A DNA stretch of 64,000 bases from DASUCS01 sp041166745. Its GTDB lineage: Bacteria; Actinomycetota; Acidimicrobiia; Acidimicrobiales; JACDCH01. Under the pieces are notes generated by a model. That model did not search any database. It was not told the origin of the DNA and was given only the letters and a program-made list of their open reading frames with translations. Every line of letters starts with the position of its first letter. Position 1 is the first letter of the stretch. The translations under genes and the position numbers were made by a program. Of the stretch, positions 24,244 through 33,310 are shown in pieces. Location: positions 1 through 64,000 of the forward strand of contig JBEEGH010000026.1 of assembly GCA_041166745.1 (NCBI GenBank), read 5' to 3'.

Positions 24244-26139
24244 ATGTGTGGCATCGCCGGTCTGCTCGCGCCGCGTGACGGGATCTCCGCGGACACGCTC
24301 GCCGCACGCGTCGCTCGGATGGTGGGCGTTTTGCACCGCCGCGGCCCAGACGACGAGGGCGTGTGGGTCGACGCCGAAGCGGGGGTTGCCTTCGGGCACC
24401 GCCGATTGAGCATCGTGGACCTGTCGGAGCACGGCCACCAGCCGATGGCGTCCGCCTCGGGGCGTTACGTGCTCGATTACAACGGCGAGCTGTACAACTT
24501 CCGCGAGCTCCGCCGCCTGCTCGACGCCGGCACGACGTGGAGAGGCACCTCTGACACCGAGGTGGTACTAGCCGGCATCGACGCGTGGGGGGTTTCCGGT
24601 CTCATCGATCGAGCGGTGGGGATGTTCGCGTTCGCGCTCTGGGACCGCACGACCCGCCGCCTGCTGCTGGCCCGCGATCGCGCCGGAGAGAAACCGCTGT
24701 ATTGGACCAGCGGTCCCAACGGCTTCGTCTTCGCCTCCGAGCTCACCGCGATCGTCGCCGACGGTGGCCGCCCGCCGATCGACCGAGAAGCGCTCGCGCT
24801 GTATCTGCGCCACGGCTATGTGCTCGGGCCGCGCTCCATCTACCGGGGCATCCAGAAGCTTCCCGCCGGCTGCACCCTGGTGACCTCGGGTGACGATGCG
24901 CCGCGGATCGAGCCGTACTGGAGCGTGCGCCCGTGGGCCAAAGGCGCGCGGTCTGATCACCTCACGCTGACGACCGCCGCGGACGAGCTCGAGGCACTGC
25001 TTTCGGGCGCGGTGTCGGGTCAGATGGTGGCCGACGTGCCAGTCGGAGCGTTTCTCTCCGGCGGTGTCGACTCCTCCGTGGTGGTCGCGCTCATGCAGCA
25101 ACACGCGCAGCACACCGTTCGCACGTTCAGCGTCGGGTTTCGGGAGGCCGGGTTCGACGAGGCGACGTTCGCGTCGGCGATAGCGCGTCACCTCGGAACC
25201 GAGCACACGGAGCTCTACGTGACGGCAGACGAGGCGCTCGGCGCCGCGCAGCGCCTTCCGGCGGTGTTCGACGAGCCGTTCGGCGACTCCAGCGCACTCC
25301 CGATGCTGCTCGTTGCGGAACTCGCTCGCCGCGACGTCACGGTCGCGCTGTCGGGTGACGGGGGCGACGAGCTGTTCGGTGGCTACGACCGCTACCGCCG
25401 CGCGCGGCTCGCCTGGCGATGGATGGCACCGATCCCCGCGCCGATGCGCCGTCGGGCGGGCCGGCTGCTGCAGCATTGGCCAGTGGGATCGCGTCCGCGA
25501 GATCGGATCCTGAAGCTCGCGGCGATGCTCGACAGCGCGGGCCCGGAGTCCGTCTACCGACACGTGATCGGCCATTGGGACGATCCCTCCGCCGCCATGC
25601 TCGGCACGACCGAGCCGGCGAGCGCGCTCACCGATGCGGGGTGCTGGCCCCCGGGGCCGACCGACGTCGAACGGATGATGGTTCTCGACCTCGAGACCTA
25701 TCTACCGGACGACATCCTGACGAAGGTCGATCGCACGACGATGGCAGTGAGCCTCGAAGCGCGTGCGCCGTTTCTCGACCATCGCGTCATCGAGTGGGCG
25801 TACTCGTTGCCGCTGGCGCTGCGTATCCAGGGACGCGACCGCAAGCGGGTGCTGCGAGAGGTGCTGCATCGTCATGTCCCACCCGAGCTGGTGGACCGCC
25901 CGAAGCGAGGCTTCGTCGTTCCCATGGGCGAATGGCTGCGAGGGCCGCTGCGGTCATGGGCCGACGCGCTCCTCGATCCCGATCGGCTGCGCGCTGAGGG
26001 CTACTTCGACGTCGGTGTGGTGCGCGCGCGTTGGCACGAACATCTTTCGGGGGAACGCCAGTGGAGCTATCCGTTGTGGGATGTTCTTGCCTTCCAATCA
26101 TGGATGACGAGCGACCGCATCGAGGCGCACCAGACGTGA
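24244..26139 (+). CDS. asnB: AsnB-type glutamine-hydrolysing asparagine synthase / amidotransferase
   Basis: 631 aa. The start at 24244 is chosen because it leaves Cys2 as the catalytic nucleophile (MCGIAGLL) of the class II glutaminase domain. The C-terminal synthetase domain (about 235-600) has the PPi loop SGGVDSSVVVAL and SGDGGDELFGGYDRYRR. In a glycan locus such enzymes may amidate sugar carboxylates rather than make asparagine. It is coupled by GTGA to a methyltransferase gene. Confidence 0.93.
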   Translation: MCGIAGLLAPRDGISADTLAARVARMVGVLHRRGPDDEGVWVDAEAGVAFGHRRLSIVDLSEHGHQPMASASGRYVLDYNGELYNFRELRRLLDAGTTWRGTSDTEVVLAGIDAWGVSGLIDRAVGMFAFALWDRTTRRLLLARDRAGEKPLYWTSGPNGFVFASELTAIVADGGRPPIDREALALYLRHGYVLGPRSIYRGIQKLPAGCTLVTSGDDAPRIEPYWSVRPWAKGARSDHLTLTTAADELEALLSGAVSGQMVADVPVGAFLSGGVDSSVVVALMQQHAQHTVRTFSVGFREAGFDEATFASAIARHLGTEHTELYVTADEALGAAQRLPAVFDEPFGDSSALPMLLVAELARRDVTVALSGDGGDELFGGYDRYRRARLAWRWMAPIPAPMRRRAGRLLQHWPVGSRPRDRILKLAAMLDSAGPESVYRHVIGHWDDPSAAMLGTTEPASALTDAGCWPPGPTDVERMMVLDLETYLPDDILTKVDRTTMAVSLEARAPFLDHRVIEWAYSLPLALRIQGRDRKRVLREVLHRHVPPELVDRPKRGFVVPMGEWLRGPLRSWADALLDPDRLRAEGYFDVGVVRARWHEHLSGERQWSYPLWDVLAFQSWMTSDRIEAHQT

Positions 26140-26951
26140 CCACCCCGACAGAAGACCTGCGGTTCGGCTTCGGTCGGAACTGGTCGAGGTTCCTCAGCCA
26201 GGTCGACGCCGATCGCATCGAGGCGGCCGAGCGGTCGCTGTTGTCGATGTTGCATCGTTCGACGCTCGACGGCACATCATTTCTCGACGTCGGCTCCGGT
26301 AGTGGATTGTTCTCGCTCGCGGCGCGCCGGCTCGGCGCCCGCGTGCATTCGTTCGACTACGACCCCGAGTCCGTGGCGTGTACAAGCGAGCTGCGGCGAC
26401 GTTTCCGGCCCGACGACGACGGTTGGACCGTCGAGCACGGTTCGGCCCTCGACAGGGAGTATCTCGAAGGGCTCGCTCACTACGACGTCGTGTACTCGTG
26501 GGGGGTGCTGCACCACACGGGCGCGATGTGGGACGCGATCGATCTGGTGGCGGAACGCGTGGCCGACCACGGCTCGCTGTTCATCGCGATCTACAACGAC
26601 CAGGGCTCGGGCTCGGCGCGCTGGACGGCCATCAAGCGCCGCTACAACGCCAGCGGCCGAGTTGCGCGCGGCGCGCTCCTCGGCGGAGTCGGCGCGTACT
26701 TCGCGGTGAAATTCGTGTGGAAGCGCTCCGTCGGTCGCGTCAGACGTAGTGCGACCGACGGCGCCGCGCAAACACAGCGTCGCGGCATGTCGTATGCCAC
26801 CGACCTCGTGGACTGGGTCGGGGGATACCCGTTCGAAGTGGCAAAACCCGATGAGATCGTGGCCTTCCTCGCTCGGCGCGGATTCACACTGCGCTCGCTG
26901 ATCACGTGCGGGCGCAAGAACGGCTGCAACGAGTTCGTGTTCGATCGATGA
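26136..26951 (+). CDS. Class I SAM-dependent methyltransferase (glycan locus)
   Basis: 271 aa. The GTG at 26136 overlaps the asnB stop, while the frame upstream of it is out-of-frame asnB. Motif I is FLDVGSGSGLFSLAARRLGA, with YDPE after the second strand and SWGVLHHTG for motif II. The C-terminus (RGMSYATDLVDWVGGYPFEVA...GCNEFVFDR) resembles UbiG-like methylases. The acceptor is unknown. It is ATGA-coupled to the next gene. Confidence 0.88.
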   Translation: MTTPTEDLRFGFGRNWSRFLSQVDADRIEAAERSLLSMLHRSTLDGTSFLDVGSGSGLFSLAARRLGARVHSFDYDPESVACTSELRRRFRPDDDGWTVEHGSALDREYLEGLAHYDVVYSWGVLHHTGAMWDAIDLVAERVADHGSLFIAIYNDQGSGSARWTAIKRRYNASGRVARGALLGGVGAYFAVKFVWKRSVGRVRRSATDGAAQTQRRGMSYATDLVDWVGGYPFEVAKPDEIVAFLARRGFTLRSLITCGRKNGCNEFVFDR

Positions 26952-27820
26952 ACGCCTCCGGGGTGAAGGGGCGCGTGCCATGGCCCGCCAAGATCGCGGC
27001 GAAGGTCGTTCTCGCCCGCCTCCCCGTGTCGTACCGGGCATGGAGCAAGCTCGGCCTGTTCCGCCATGGGTCGATGGACGAGCCCGACTACGCGATAGGC
27101 GTCGTCCGGACCCATCTCGAGCGCGCGGGAGTGGCCATCGGGTCGCCGTTCCGGGCGCTCGAACTGGGCCCTGGCGATTCCGTCGCATCGGCGATCGTTG
27201 CGTGCGCGTTCGGCGCAACCGAGACCTACCTGGTCGACGTGGGCCGCTTCGCGGCCATTCCTGTCGAGGACTATCTGCCGCTGGTCGACGCGCTGGCAGC
27301 GCAGGGGTACGCGGTGCCTGATCTTCGCGGGGCAGCGTCGATCGACGAACTGTGCGAGCGCGTCGGCGCTCACTATCTCGTGGACGGTGTCGCGTCGCTG
27401 CGCGCCATAGCGTCGGCTTCCGTCGACATCGAGTGGTCGCAGGCGGTCCTCGAGCACGTCCGCGTCGACCAGTTCGACGAGATCCAGCGCGAACTGCGGC
27501 GCGTCTTGCGTCCGTCCGGCGTCGCGAGCCACCGCGTCGACCTGCAGGACCACCTGAACCTGTCGCTCAACAACCTGCGCTTCAGCGACCGGGTGTGGGA
27601 GCGACCGGCGGTGTGGAACTCGGGCTTCTACACGAACCGATTGCGCTGTGCCGAGATCATCGCTTCGATGACGCGCGCGGGTTACGACGCCGAGGTCGTC
27701 GACCACGACCGCTGGCCAGACCTGCCCGTCAAGAGGGCGAAGCTCGCTGCTCGGTTTCGCGACCTTCCCGCGGACGAGTTGCTGATTCGGTGGTTCGACG
27801 TCGTCGCTCGTCCGTCCTGA
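26948..27820 (+). CDS. Putative SAM-dependent methyltransferase, end of glycan operon
   Basis: 290 aa. The fold is a divergent class I methyltransferase: ALELGPGDSVASAIVAC as motif I, TYLVDVG, and VDIEWSQAVLEHVRVDQFDEI...RRVLRPSG as motifs II/III. It resembles methyltransferase-like proteins of polysaccharide clusters. The ATG at 26948 overlaps the preceding stop. It converges on nadA with 5 nt between stop codons. Confidence 0.82.
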   Translation: MNASGVKGRVPWPAKIAAKVVLARLPVSYRAWSKLGLFRHGSMDEPDYAIGVVRTHLERAGVAIGSPFRALELGPGDSVASAIVACAFGATETYLVDVGRFAAIPVEDYLPLVDALAAQGYAVPDLRGAASIDELCERVGAHYLVDGVASLRAIASASVDIEWSQAVLEHVRVDQFDEIQRELRRVLRPSGVASHRVDLQDHLNLSLNNLRFSDRVWERPAVWNSGFYTNRLRCAEIIASMTRAGYDAEVVDHDRWPDLPVKRAKLAARFRDLPADELLIRWFDVVARPS

Positions 27821-27825
27821 TCGGG

Positions 27826-28941
27826 TCAGTCTCGGTTCGGCGCGTCGGTGATGTCGAGCATGCGTTGCAAAGCGACGCGAGCCCATTCCGCCGTCTCGTC
27901 ATCGACGGTGATGCGGTTGACCACGTTGCCCTCGACGAGGTTCTCCAGCACCCAGCACAGGTGGGCGCCGTCGATGCGAAACATCGTGGAGCACGGACAG
28001 ATGAGCGGATCGAGCGAGACGATCGTCTTGCCGCCGGGCGTCTCGTTGGCCAGCCGTTGCACGAGGTGGATCTCGGTGCCCACGGCGATGACGGCGCCTG
28101 CCGGCGCGGCCTCGACGGCCTTGATGATGTAGTCGGTCGAGCCGACCTGGTCGGCCAGCTCACACAGCTCGGCCGAGCATTCGGGATGCACGATCACGAT
28201 GCCATCGGGGTGCTCGGCGCGGAAGGCCTCGATGTGTTGCGGCTGGAACCGTTGATGCACCGAGCAATGGCCCTTCCACAACAGGAACGTGGCGTCTTTG
28301 CACTCGGCCTCGGTGAGGCCGCCGCGCTCCTTGCGGGGGTCCCACACCCGCATGTCGTCACGGGAGTAGCCCATGGCGAGGCCGGTGTTGCGGCCGAGGT
28401 GTTGATCGGGGAAGAACAGCACCTTGTCTCCGCGGCTGAACGCCCAGTCGAGGACCTGCCGCGCGTTCGTAGAGGTACAGACAGCACCGCCGTGCTCGCC
28501 GACAAACGCCTTCAGCGCGGCGGACGAGTTCATGTACGTGATCGGCACGAGCCGCTCGATGTCGGTGACCCGCGCCAGGGCGTCCCAGGCCTCCTCGACC
28601 TCGTCGAGATCGGCCATGTCGGCCATCGAGCACCCGGCGTTGAGGTCCGGGAGGATCACCTGCTGGTCGTCGGCGGTGAGCACGTCGGCCGACTCCGCCA
28701 TGAAGTGCACGCCACAGAACACGATGTACTCCGCCTCAGGCCGCTGTTGCGCGAGCACCGACAGCCGGTACGAGTCGCCCCGGGCATCCGCCCAGCGCAT
28801 CACCTCGTCGCGCTGGTAGTGGTGGCCGAGGATGAAGACACGATCGCCGAGCCTCGCCCGGGCCGCGCCGATCCACGTCGACAGCTCCTCGGGCGTTGCC
28901 GAGGTGTAGCGGTCGGGAAGCGGTGATTGGAGCCGCAACAT
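27826..28941 (-). CDS. nadA: Quinolinate synthase NadA
   Basis: 371 aa from the ATG at 28941. NadA condenses iminoaspartate with dihydroxyacetone phosphate to quinolinate, using an oxygen-sensitive [4Fe-4S] cluster. Family segments include FILGHHYQRDEVMRWAD, FCGVHFMAESADVL, CSMADMADLDEV, HPECSAEL and CPCSTMFRIDGAHL, which supply the conserved cysteines. No nadB or nadC is nearby. It is divergent from uvrC across 167 nt. Confidence 0.97.
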   Translation of the reverse strand: MLRLQSPLPDRYTSATPEELSTWIGAARARLGDRVFILGHHYQRDEVMRWADARGDSYRLSVLAQQRPEAEYIVFCGVHFMAESADVLTADDQQVILPDLNAGCSMADMADLDEVEEAWDALARVTDIERLVPITYMNSSAALKAFVGEHGGAVCTSTNARQVLDWAFSRGDKVLFFPDQHLGRNTGLAMGYSRDDMRVWDPRKERGGLTEAECKDATFLLWKGHCSVHQRFQPQHIEAFRAEHPDGIVIVHPECSAELCELADQVGSTDYIIKAVEAAPAGAVIAVGTEIHLVQRLANETPGGKTIVSLDPLICPCSTMFRIDGAHLCWVLENLVEGNVVNRITVDDETAEWARVALQRMLDITDAPNRD

Positions 28942-29108
28942 TGTCGAACCCCCAAGGGTTTGGCGTTCCGATTGGCGGACGGTGCGGACAGCCAGGTCGC
29001 CCTGCACGGGGTTGTCGTCCTCGGAACGGATATGTCGCCGGATACCTGGCCGGCGTTCAGGAACTGTACCCAAGAAGTGTCAGATGCCACCCGTACGATG
29101 GCCGGAGC

Positions 29109-30980
29109 ATGATCCAGCGTCCCCCGGCCGGCACGATCCCCGACACCCCGGGCTCCTACCAGTTCAAGGACGCCCAGGGTCGCGTGATCTACGTGGGCAA
29201 GGCCAAGTCGCTGCGGTCGCGCCTGTCCAACTACTTCGGAAACCCTTCGACCCTGGCGCCCCGAACCGCCCAAATGGTGGCGAATGCGGAGACCGTGGAG
29301 TGGATCCAGGTCCGCAACGATGTCGAAGCGCTGATGCTCGAGCACTCGTTGATCAAGCAGCACAAGCCGCGCTTCAACGTCCGCCTCCGAGACGACAAGA
29401 GCTACCCCTTCATGGCCGTGACCATGGACGACGAGTGGCCCCGGCCGATGGTCATGCGGGGGAAGCGGCGCAAGGGCGTGCGCTATTTCGGGCCGTACGC
29501 CCACGCCTACGCCATCCGCGAGACCCTCGATCTGCTCCTGAAGATCTTTCCGGTGCGCACGTGCAGCGACAACAAGTTCGTCCATCACGAGCGGCAGGGC
29601 CGGCCGTGCCTGCTGTTCCACATCGAGAAGTGCTCGGGCCCATGCGTCGGCGAGATCGACAAGCCCGCCTACGACGAGTTGGTCAACGAGTTGCTCGAGT
29701 TCCTCGACGGCGACACCGACACGATCGTGAAGAAGCTCGAGGTCGCGATGCGCGAAGCGGCCGACGCGCTGGAGTACGAGCGCGCCGCCCGGTTGCGCGA
29801 CCGGCTGACGTCGGTGCGCAAGGTGATCGAACGCCAGCAGATGGTGGCCGATCGCAACGAAGACCTCGACGTGATCGGTATCGCCGACGACGATCTCGAA
29901 GCGGCGATGCAGGTGTTCTTCGTTCGCAAAGGCCGCGTCGTGGGGCGCAAAGGTTTCATTCTCGACAAGGCCGAAGACCTCACCGACGCCGAGCTCGTGA
30001 GCAAGATCCTCGAAGGCCTCTACTACGAGGACCATCCGCTCGGTCCGCCCAAGCAGGTGCTCGTGCCGATCGAGCCGGACGACATCGACCTGTACCAGCG
30101 GTGGTTGACCGATTGTCGCGGCTCGGCCGTCACGATTCGTGTGCCGCACCGAGGCGACAAACGGTCGCTGCAGGAGACGGTCACGCAGAACGCGAAGGAG
30201 GAGTTCGTTCGCCATCGGTTGCGCCGCTCGTCGGATCACAGCAGCCGTGCCCGCGCGCTCAACGAGTTGCAAGACCACCTCGGACTGCCCACCGCGCCGT
30301 TGCGCATCGAGTGTTACGACATGAGCCACATCCAAGGCTCCGACTACGTCGGCTCGATGGTCGTGATGGAAGACGCGCTGCCGAAGAAGTCGGACTACCG
30401 GCGTTTCAAGATCAAAGACGTGCCAGGAAACGACGACTTCGCGGCGATGGAAGAAGTCCTCACGCGTCGCCTCACCGCGTACCTGATCGATCGCGACAAG
30501 CCGCCGGCCGAGAAGACCGGCCGGTTCTCGTACCCACCACAGCTACTGCTGGTCGACGGCGGCAAGGGTCAGCTCGCAGTGGCGATACGTGTGGTCGAGG
30601 AGCTCGGTCTCGCGGAAGAGATCCCGGTCGCCTCGCTCGCCAAGCGATTCGAGGAGGTCTTCGTACCCGGCCAACCCGACCCGATTCGCATTCCCCGTCA
30701 GTCGGAGGCGCTCTACCTGCTGCAACGCGTCCGCGACGAGGCGCACCGATTCGCGATCACCTACCACCGCGAGCTGCGCGGCAAGCGAATGACGAAGTCC
30801 GTGCTCGACGAGATCCCGGGGCTCGGTCCGACTCGGCGCAAGCGACTGCTCAAGGAGCTCGGCAGCATCAAGGCAGTCAAGGACGCGTCGCTCGAGGAGC
30901 TGCGGGCATTGAAGTGGCTGCCCGACGCAGTCGGCGCCGCCGTGTACGAGAAGATCCACGGGGTTCCAGCTCGCCGTTGA
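29109..30980 (+). CDS. uvrC: Excinuclease ABC subunit C
   Basis: 623 aa. UvrC makes the 3' and 5' incisions in nucleotide excision repair. The GIY-YIG domain is at about 12-100 (GSYQFKDAQGRVIYVGKAKSLRSRL), a UVR motif near 220 (LEYERAARLRDRL), an RNase H-like nuclease domain (IECYDMSHIQGSDYVGSMVV; LLVDGGKGQL) and C-terminal HhH motifs (IPGLGPTRRKRLLKEL). A TACGAT box 9 nt before the ATG at 29109 may be its -10. The frame is open further upstream, but homology begins here. Confidence 0.98.
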   Translation: MIQRPPAGTIPDTPGSYQFKDAQGRVIYVGKAKSLRSRLSNYFGNPSTLAPRTAQMVANAETVEWIQVRNDVEALMLEHSLIKQHKPRFNVRLRDDKSYPFMAVTMDDEWPRPMVMRGKRRKGVRYFGPYAHAYAIRETLDLLLKIFPVRTCSDNKFVHHERQGRPCLLFHIEKCSGPCVGEIDKPAYDELVNELLEFLDGDTDTIVKKLEVAMREAADALEYERAARLRDRLTSVRKVIERQQMVADRNEDLDVIGIADDDLEAAMQVFFVRKGRVVGRKGFILDKAEDLTDAELVSKILEGLYYEDHPLGPPKQVLVPIEPDDIDLYQRWLTDCRGSAVTIRVPHRGDKRSLQETVTQNAKEEFVRHRLRRSSDHSSRARALNELQDHLGLPTAPLRIECYDMSHIQGSDYVGSMVVMEDALPKKSDYRRFKIKDVPGNDDFAAMEEVLTRRLTAYLIDRDKPPAEKTGRFSYPPQLLLVDGGKGQLAVAIRVVEELGLAEEIPVASLAKRFEEVFVPGQPDPIRIPRQSEALYLLQRVRDEAHRFAITYHRELRGKRMTKSVLDEIPGLGPTRRKRLLKELGSIKAVKDASLEELRALKWLPDAVGAAVYEKIHGVPARR

Positions 30981-31044
30981 CGAAGCGATCAGCAGCCCAC
31001 TGAGTGCGGGTGCGTGGTGTCTCCAGAAGGGCAATCATGCGTGC

Positions 31045-31446
31045 ATGACTTCTGCCTCGAACGCATCCCCGGTCCGCTTCGAGGGGAGCGTTGCGGACAT
31101 CGCTCGCGACTGGTCGATGAACATCAGACCTGCCCCGGGGGGACCGCCACGGCGAATCGATGGATACACAATCGGAGCGATCCCGAACATCGATGGGCCC
31201 GGACCGCATGGTGGTGAGGTCCACCCGGACGGTGACGAGTTCCTGTACGTCGTGAGCGGAACGATGGAATTGATTCTCGACGACGGTGATGAGCAGGCGG
31301 TGGGCGTCGAGACGAAGCTGCTGCTTCGGTCCGGCGACGCGTACGTCGTGCCACGCGGCGTTTGGCACCGGCTCGAATCGGTCGAGCCCAGTTACCTCAT
31401 CCATGTCACACCTGGCCCGAATGGTGGCCATCGACCGCTTCGTTGA
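31045..31446 (+). CDS. Cupin-fold protein
   Basis: 133 aa, a single cupin barrel. Motif 1 is GGEVHPDGDEFLYVVSG, with one His and two acidic residues; the second motif region is YVVPRGVWHRLES. These residues could bind a metal ion. Small cupins act as isomerases, dioxygenases or ligand sensors, and nothing here decides between them. It lies 64 nt downstream of uvrC, and the next methyltransferase gene follows after 28 nt. Confidence 0.85.
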   Translation: MTSASNASPVRFEGSVADIARDWSMNIRPAPGGPPRRIDGYTIGAIPNIDGPGPHGGEVHPDGDEFLYVVSGTMELILDDGDEQAVGVETKLLLRSGDAYVVPRGVWHRLESVEPSYLIHVTPGPNGGHRPLR

Positions 31447-31474
31447 ACGACCCGGGGGAGGTCAGACTGCGAGC

Positions 31475-32221
31475 ATGAGCGGGCACGAACCCTGGACGGG
31501 CTGGGAGAGTGACGACGTTGCCCGTTGGTGGCAAGCGGGATTCACCGAGGGCGCCGATCCGGAGTACGAGGAACAGATCATCCCGATGGCGGTCGAGTGC
31601 CTCACCGGCGCCAGGCGAATCCTCGACATCGGCTGTGGTGAGGGTCAGATCGCGCGGGTCGCGCGATCGATCGATGGCGTAGAGCGAGTCGTCGGGGTCG
31701 ACCCGACGGCCGCGCAACTCGACGCCGCCCGTGAGCGCGGGGGAGGGATCGCGTACGCGAGAGCGAGTGCGGCCGCGCTGCCGTTCGCGGAGGCCTCGTT
31801 CGACGCGGCTGTCGCGTGCTTGGTGTTCGAACACATCCAAGAGGTTGACGCCGCGATCGCCGAAGTCGCGCGCGTCCTGAAACCTGGCGGACGGTTCGCA
31901 TTCTTTCTGAATCATCCCTTGCTCCAGACACCGAACAGCGGGTGGATCGATGACCACGTGCTCGATCCACCGGAGCAGTACTGGCGCATCGGGCCCTATC
32001 TCCAGGAGGACGAGACGCTGGAGGAGGTGGAGAAGGGCGTCTTCATCCCGTTCATCCACCGACCGTTGAGCCGCTACGTGAACGCCTTGATCGCGAACGG
32101 TCTCGTGCTGACGCGGATGGAGGAGCCCGCTCCGCCACCCGGCTTCATCGCTCGAGCGGAGGAGTACGCGGACGCCATCACGATTCCTCGACTGCTGCTG
32201 CTGGAGACGACTCGGACGTGA
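31475..32221 (+). CDS. Class I SAM-dependent methyltransferase (Methyltransf_11 type)
   Basis: 248 aa from the ATG at 31475. Motif I is RILDIGCGEGQIARVAR, followed by VVGVDPTAAQLDAARERG, then ASFDAAVACLVFEHIQE and EVARVLKPGGRFAFFLNHPL. The C-terminal half (WRIGPYLQEDETLEE...VLTRMEEPAPPPG) fits a small-molecule methylase. The acceptor is unknown. The last 44 nt overlap the convergent membrane-protein gene. Confidence 0.88.
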   Translation: MSGHEPWTGWESDDVARWWQAGFTEGADPEYEEQIIPMAVECLTGARRILDIGCGEGQIARVARSIDGVERVVGVDPTAAQLDAARERGGGIAYARASAAALPFAEASFDAAVACLVFEHIQEVDAAIAEVARVLKPGGRFAFFLNHPLLQTPNSGWIDDHVLDPPEQYWRIGPYLQEDETLEEVEKGVFIPFIHRPLSRYVNALIANGLVLTRMEEPAPPPGFIARAEEYADAITIPRLLLLETTRT

Positions 32222-33263
32222 GCACCCGACCGAACAGCACGACGAACCCGAGCGCATACAGCGGGAGCAGCACTCGGGCGAAGAACTGCCAGTTGCTCCA
32301 CACGTACTCGCTGAGGAACGCTGCGAACGCCCCGAACATCAGGACGACCTTGCTCAGCACGTCGTCGCGGTTGATGAATGCCAGAAGCGCCAGCAGGGCA
32401 CCGACCACTGCATAGGGAGCGACGGTGCCCAACGGCGCGTGCCGGAGTGCGCCGACGAGTCCTTCGAAGGGAACGGCGGTCAGCGCCGGATTCGCCGATC
32501 CGAGGCTGCCCTGTCCGGAATCCGTCGGCCAGGCTCCGAAACGGGCGTGCACCACGACCAGCCAGGCGACCCAGGGCAACGCCGATGCCGCGAGCATCGC
32601 GGTGTCGCGGAACCGCCGCTGTGGCAACGCGACCAGCGCGAGTACCGCGGGCACGAGCAGATACGTCTCGCGGGCCAGGCCGGCCAGCGCAAACAGCACG
32701 ACGGCAACGACGGTCCGTCGATTGGTCGGGGGTGTCCACGCGATCAGCCCCCAGACGACCAACGCGAGCCCGAGGACTTCCGGGCCGAAGTACTCGAGCG
32801 AGGCGTACGTCCCGGGCAGCAGGAGAAGGCCGACGGCGAGCCACGGGTTGCACCGACGTCGCTCGAGCAGCGTCGCGAGGCCCGTGGCCGCGGCCGCGAC
32901 GGCGAGCACGAACAAGATCGCGAGCGCCGGCGGCACCCAACCCGAGCGGCCGAACGATCCCATCCAGGCCAAGTAGCTGAGCAGCGGACGTTGCGCGCGA
33001 TACGCGGCCTCGCCCCGAGACGTGAAGTCGTCGGGCCGTGACAGCGAGGGATCTCGTGCGAGCGTGGCGAACGCTTGCCCATCACTTTGGATGAGCAGGA
33101 TCTCGAGACCGTCGTGCAGCACACGGTGGTCGTAGCTGTGGACGAACGCCCCTTGGGAGATCGGGGCGAGGCGGGCGGCGCCGACGGTGATGATGCCGAT
33201 CACGATGGCCGCGAGGACCGCGGTGGTGATGCCGGCTGCCACGCATCGCTTCGTGGCGAGCAC
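32178..33263 (-). CDS. Polytopic membrane protein, GT-C-like, paralogue of the 12566-13666 gene
   Basis: 361 aa if translation starts at the GTG at 33263; a TTG at 33311 would touch the rapZ start and seems less likely. It has about nine hydrophobic helices. The first large loop contains SDGQAFATLARDPSLS and AAYRAQRPLLSYLAW, matching the corresponding loop of the 12566 gene. Probably an envelope glycan enzyme or transporter; function unknown. It lies divergent to rapZ and overlaps a methyltransferase gene tail to tail. Confidence 0.78.
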   Translation of the reverse strand: MLATKRCVAAGITTAVLAAIVIGIITVGAARLAPISQGAFVHSYDHRVLHDGLEILLIQSDGQAFATLARDPSLSRPDDFTSRGEAAYRAQRPLLSYLAWMGSFGRSGWVPPALAILFVLAVAAAATGLATLLERRRCNPWLAVGLLLLPGTYASLEYFGPEVLGLALVVWGLIAWTPPTNRRTVVAVVLFALAGLARETYLLVPAVLALVALPQRRFRDTAMLAASALPWVAWLVVVHARFGAWPTDSGQGSLGSANPALTAVPFEGLVGALRHAPLGTVAPYAVVGALLALLAFINRDDVLSKVVLMFGAFAAFLSEYVWSNWQFFARVLLPLYALGFVVLFGRVLTSESSPAAAVEES

Positions 33264-33310
33264 GACGACACCGTACCGAGCGACCCCACTGGGTACGGTG
33301 ACGGGCAGCA

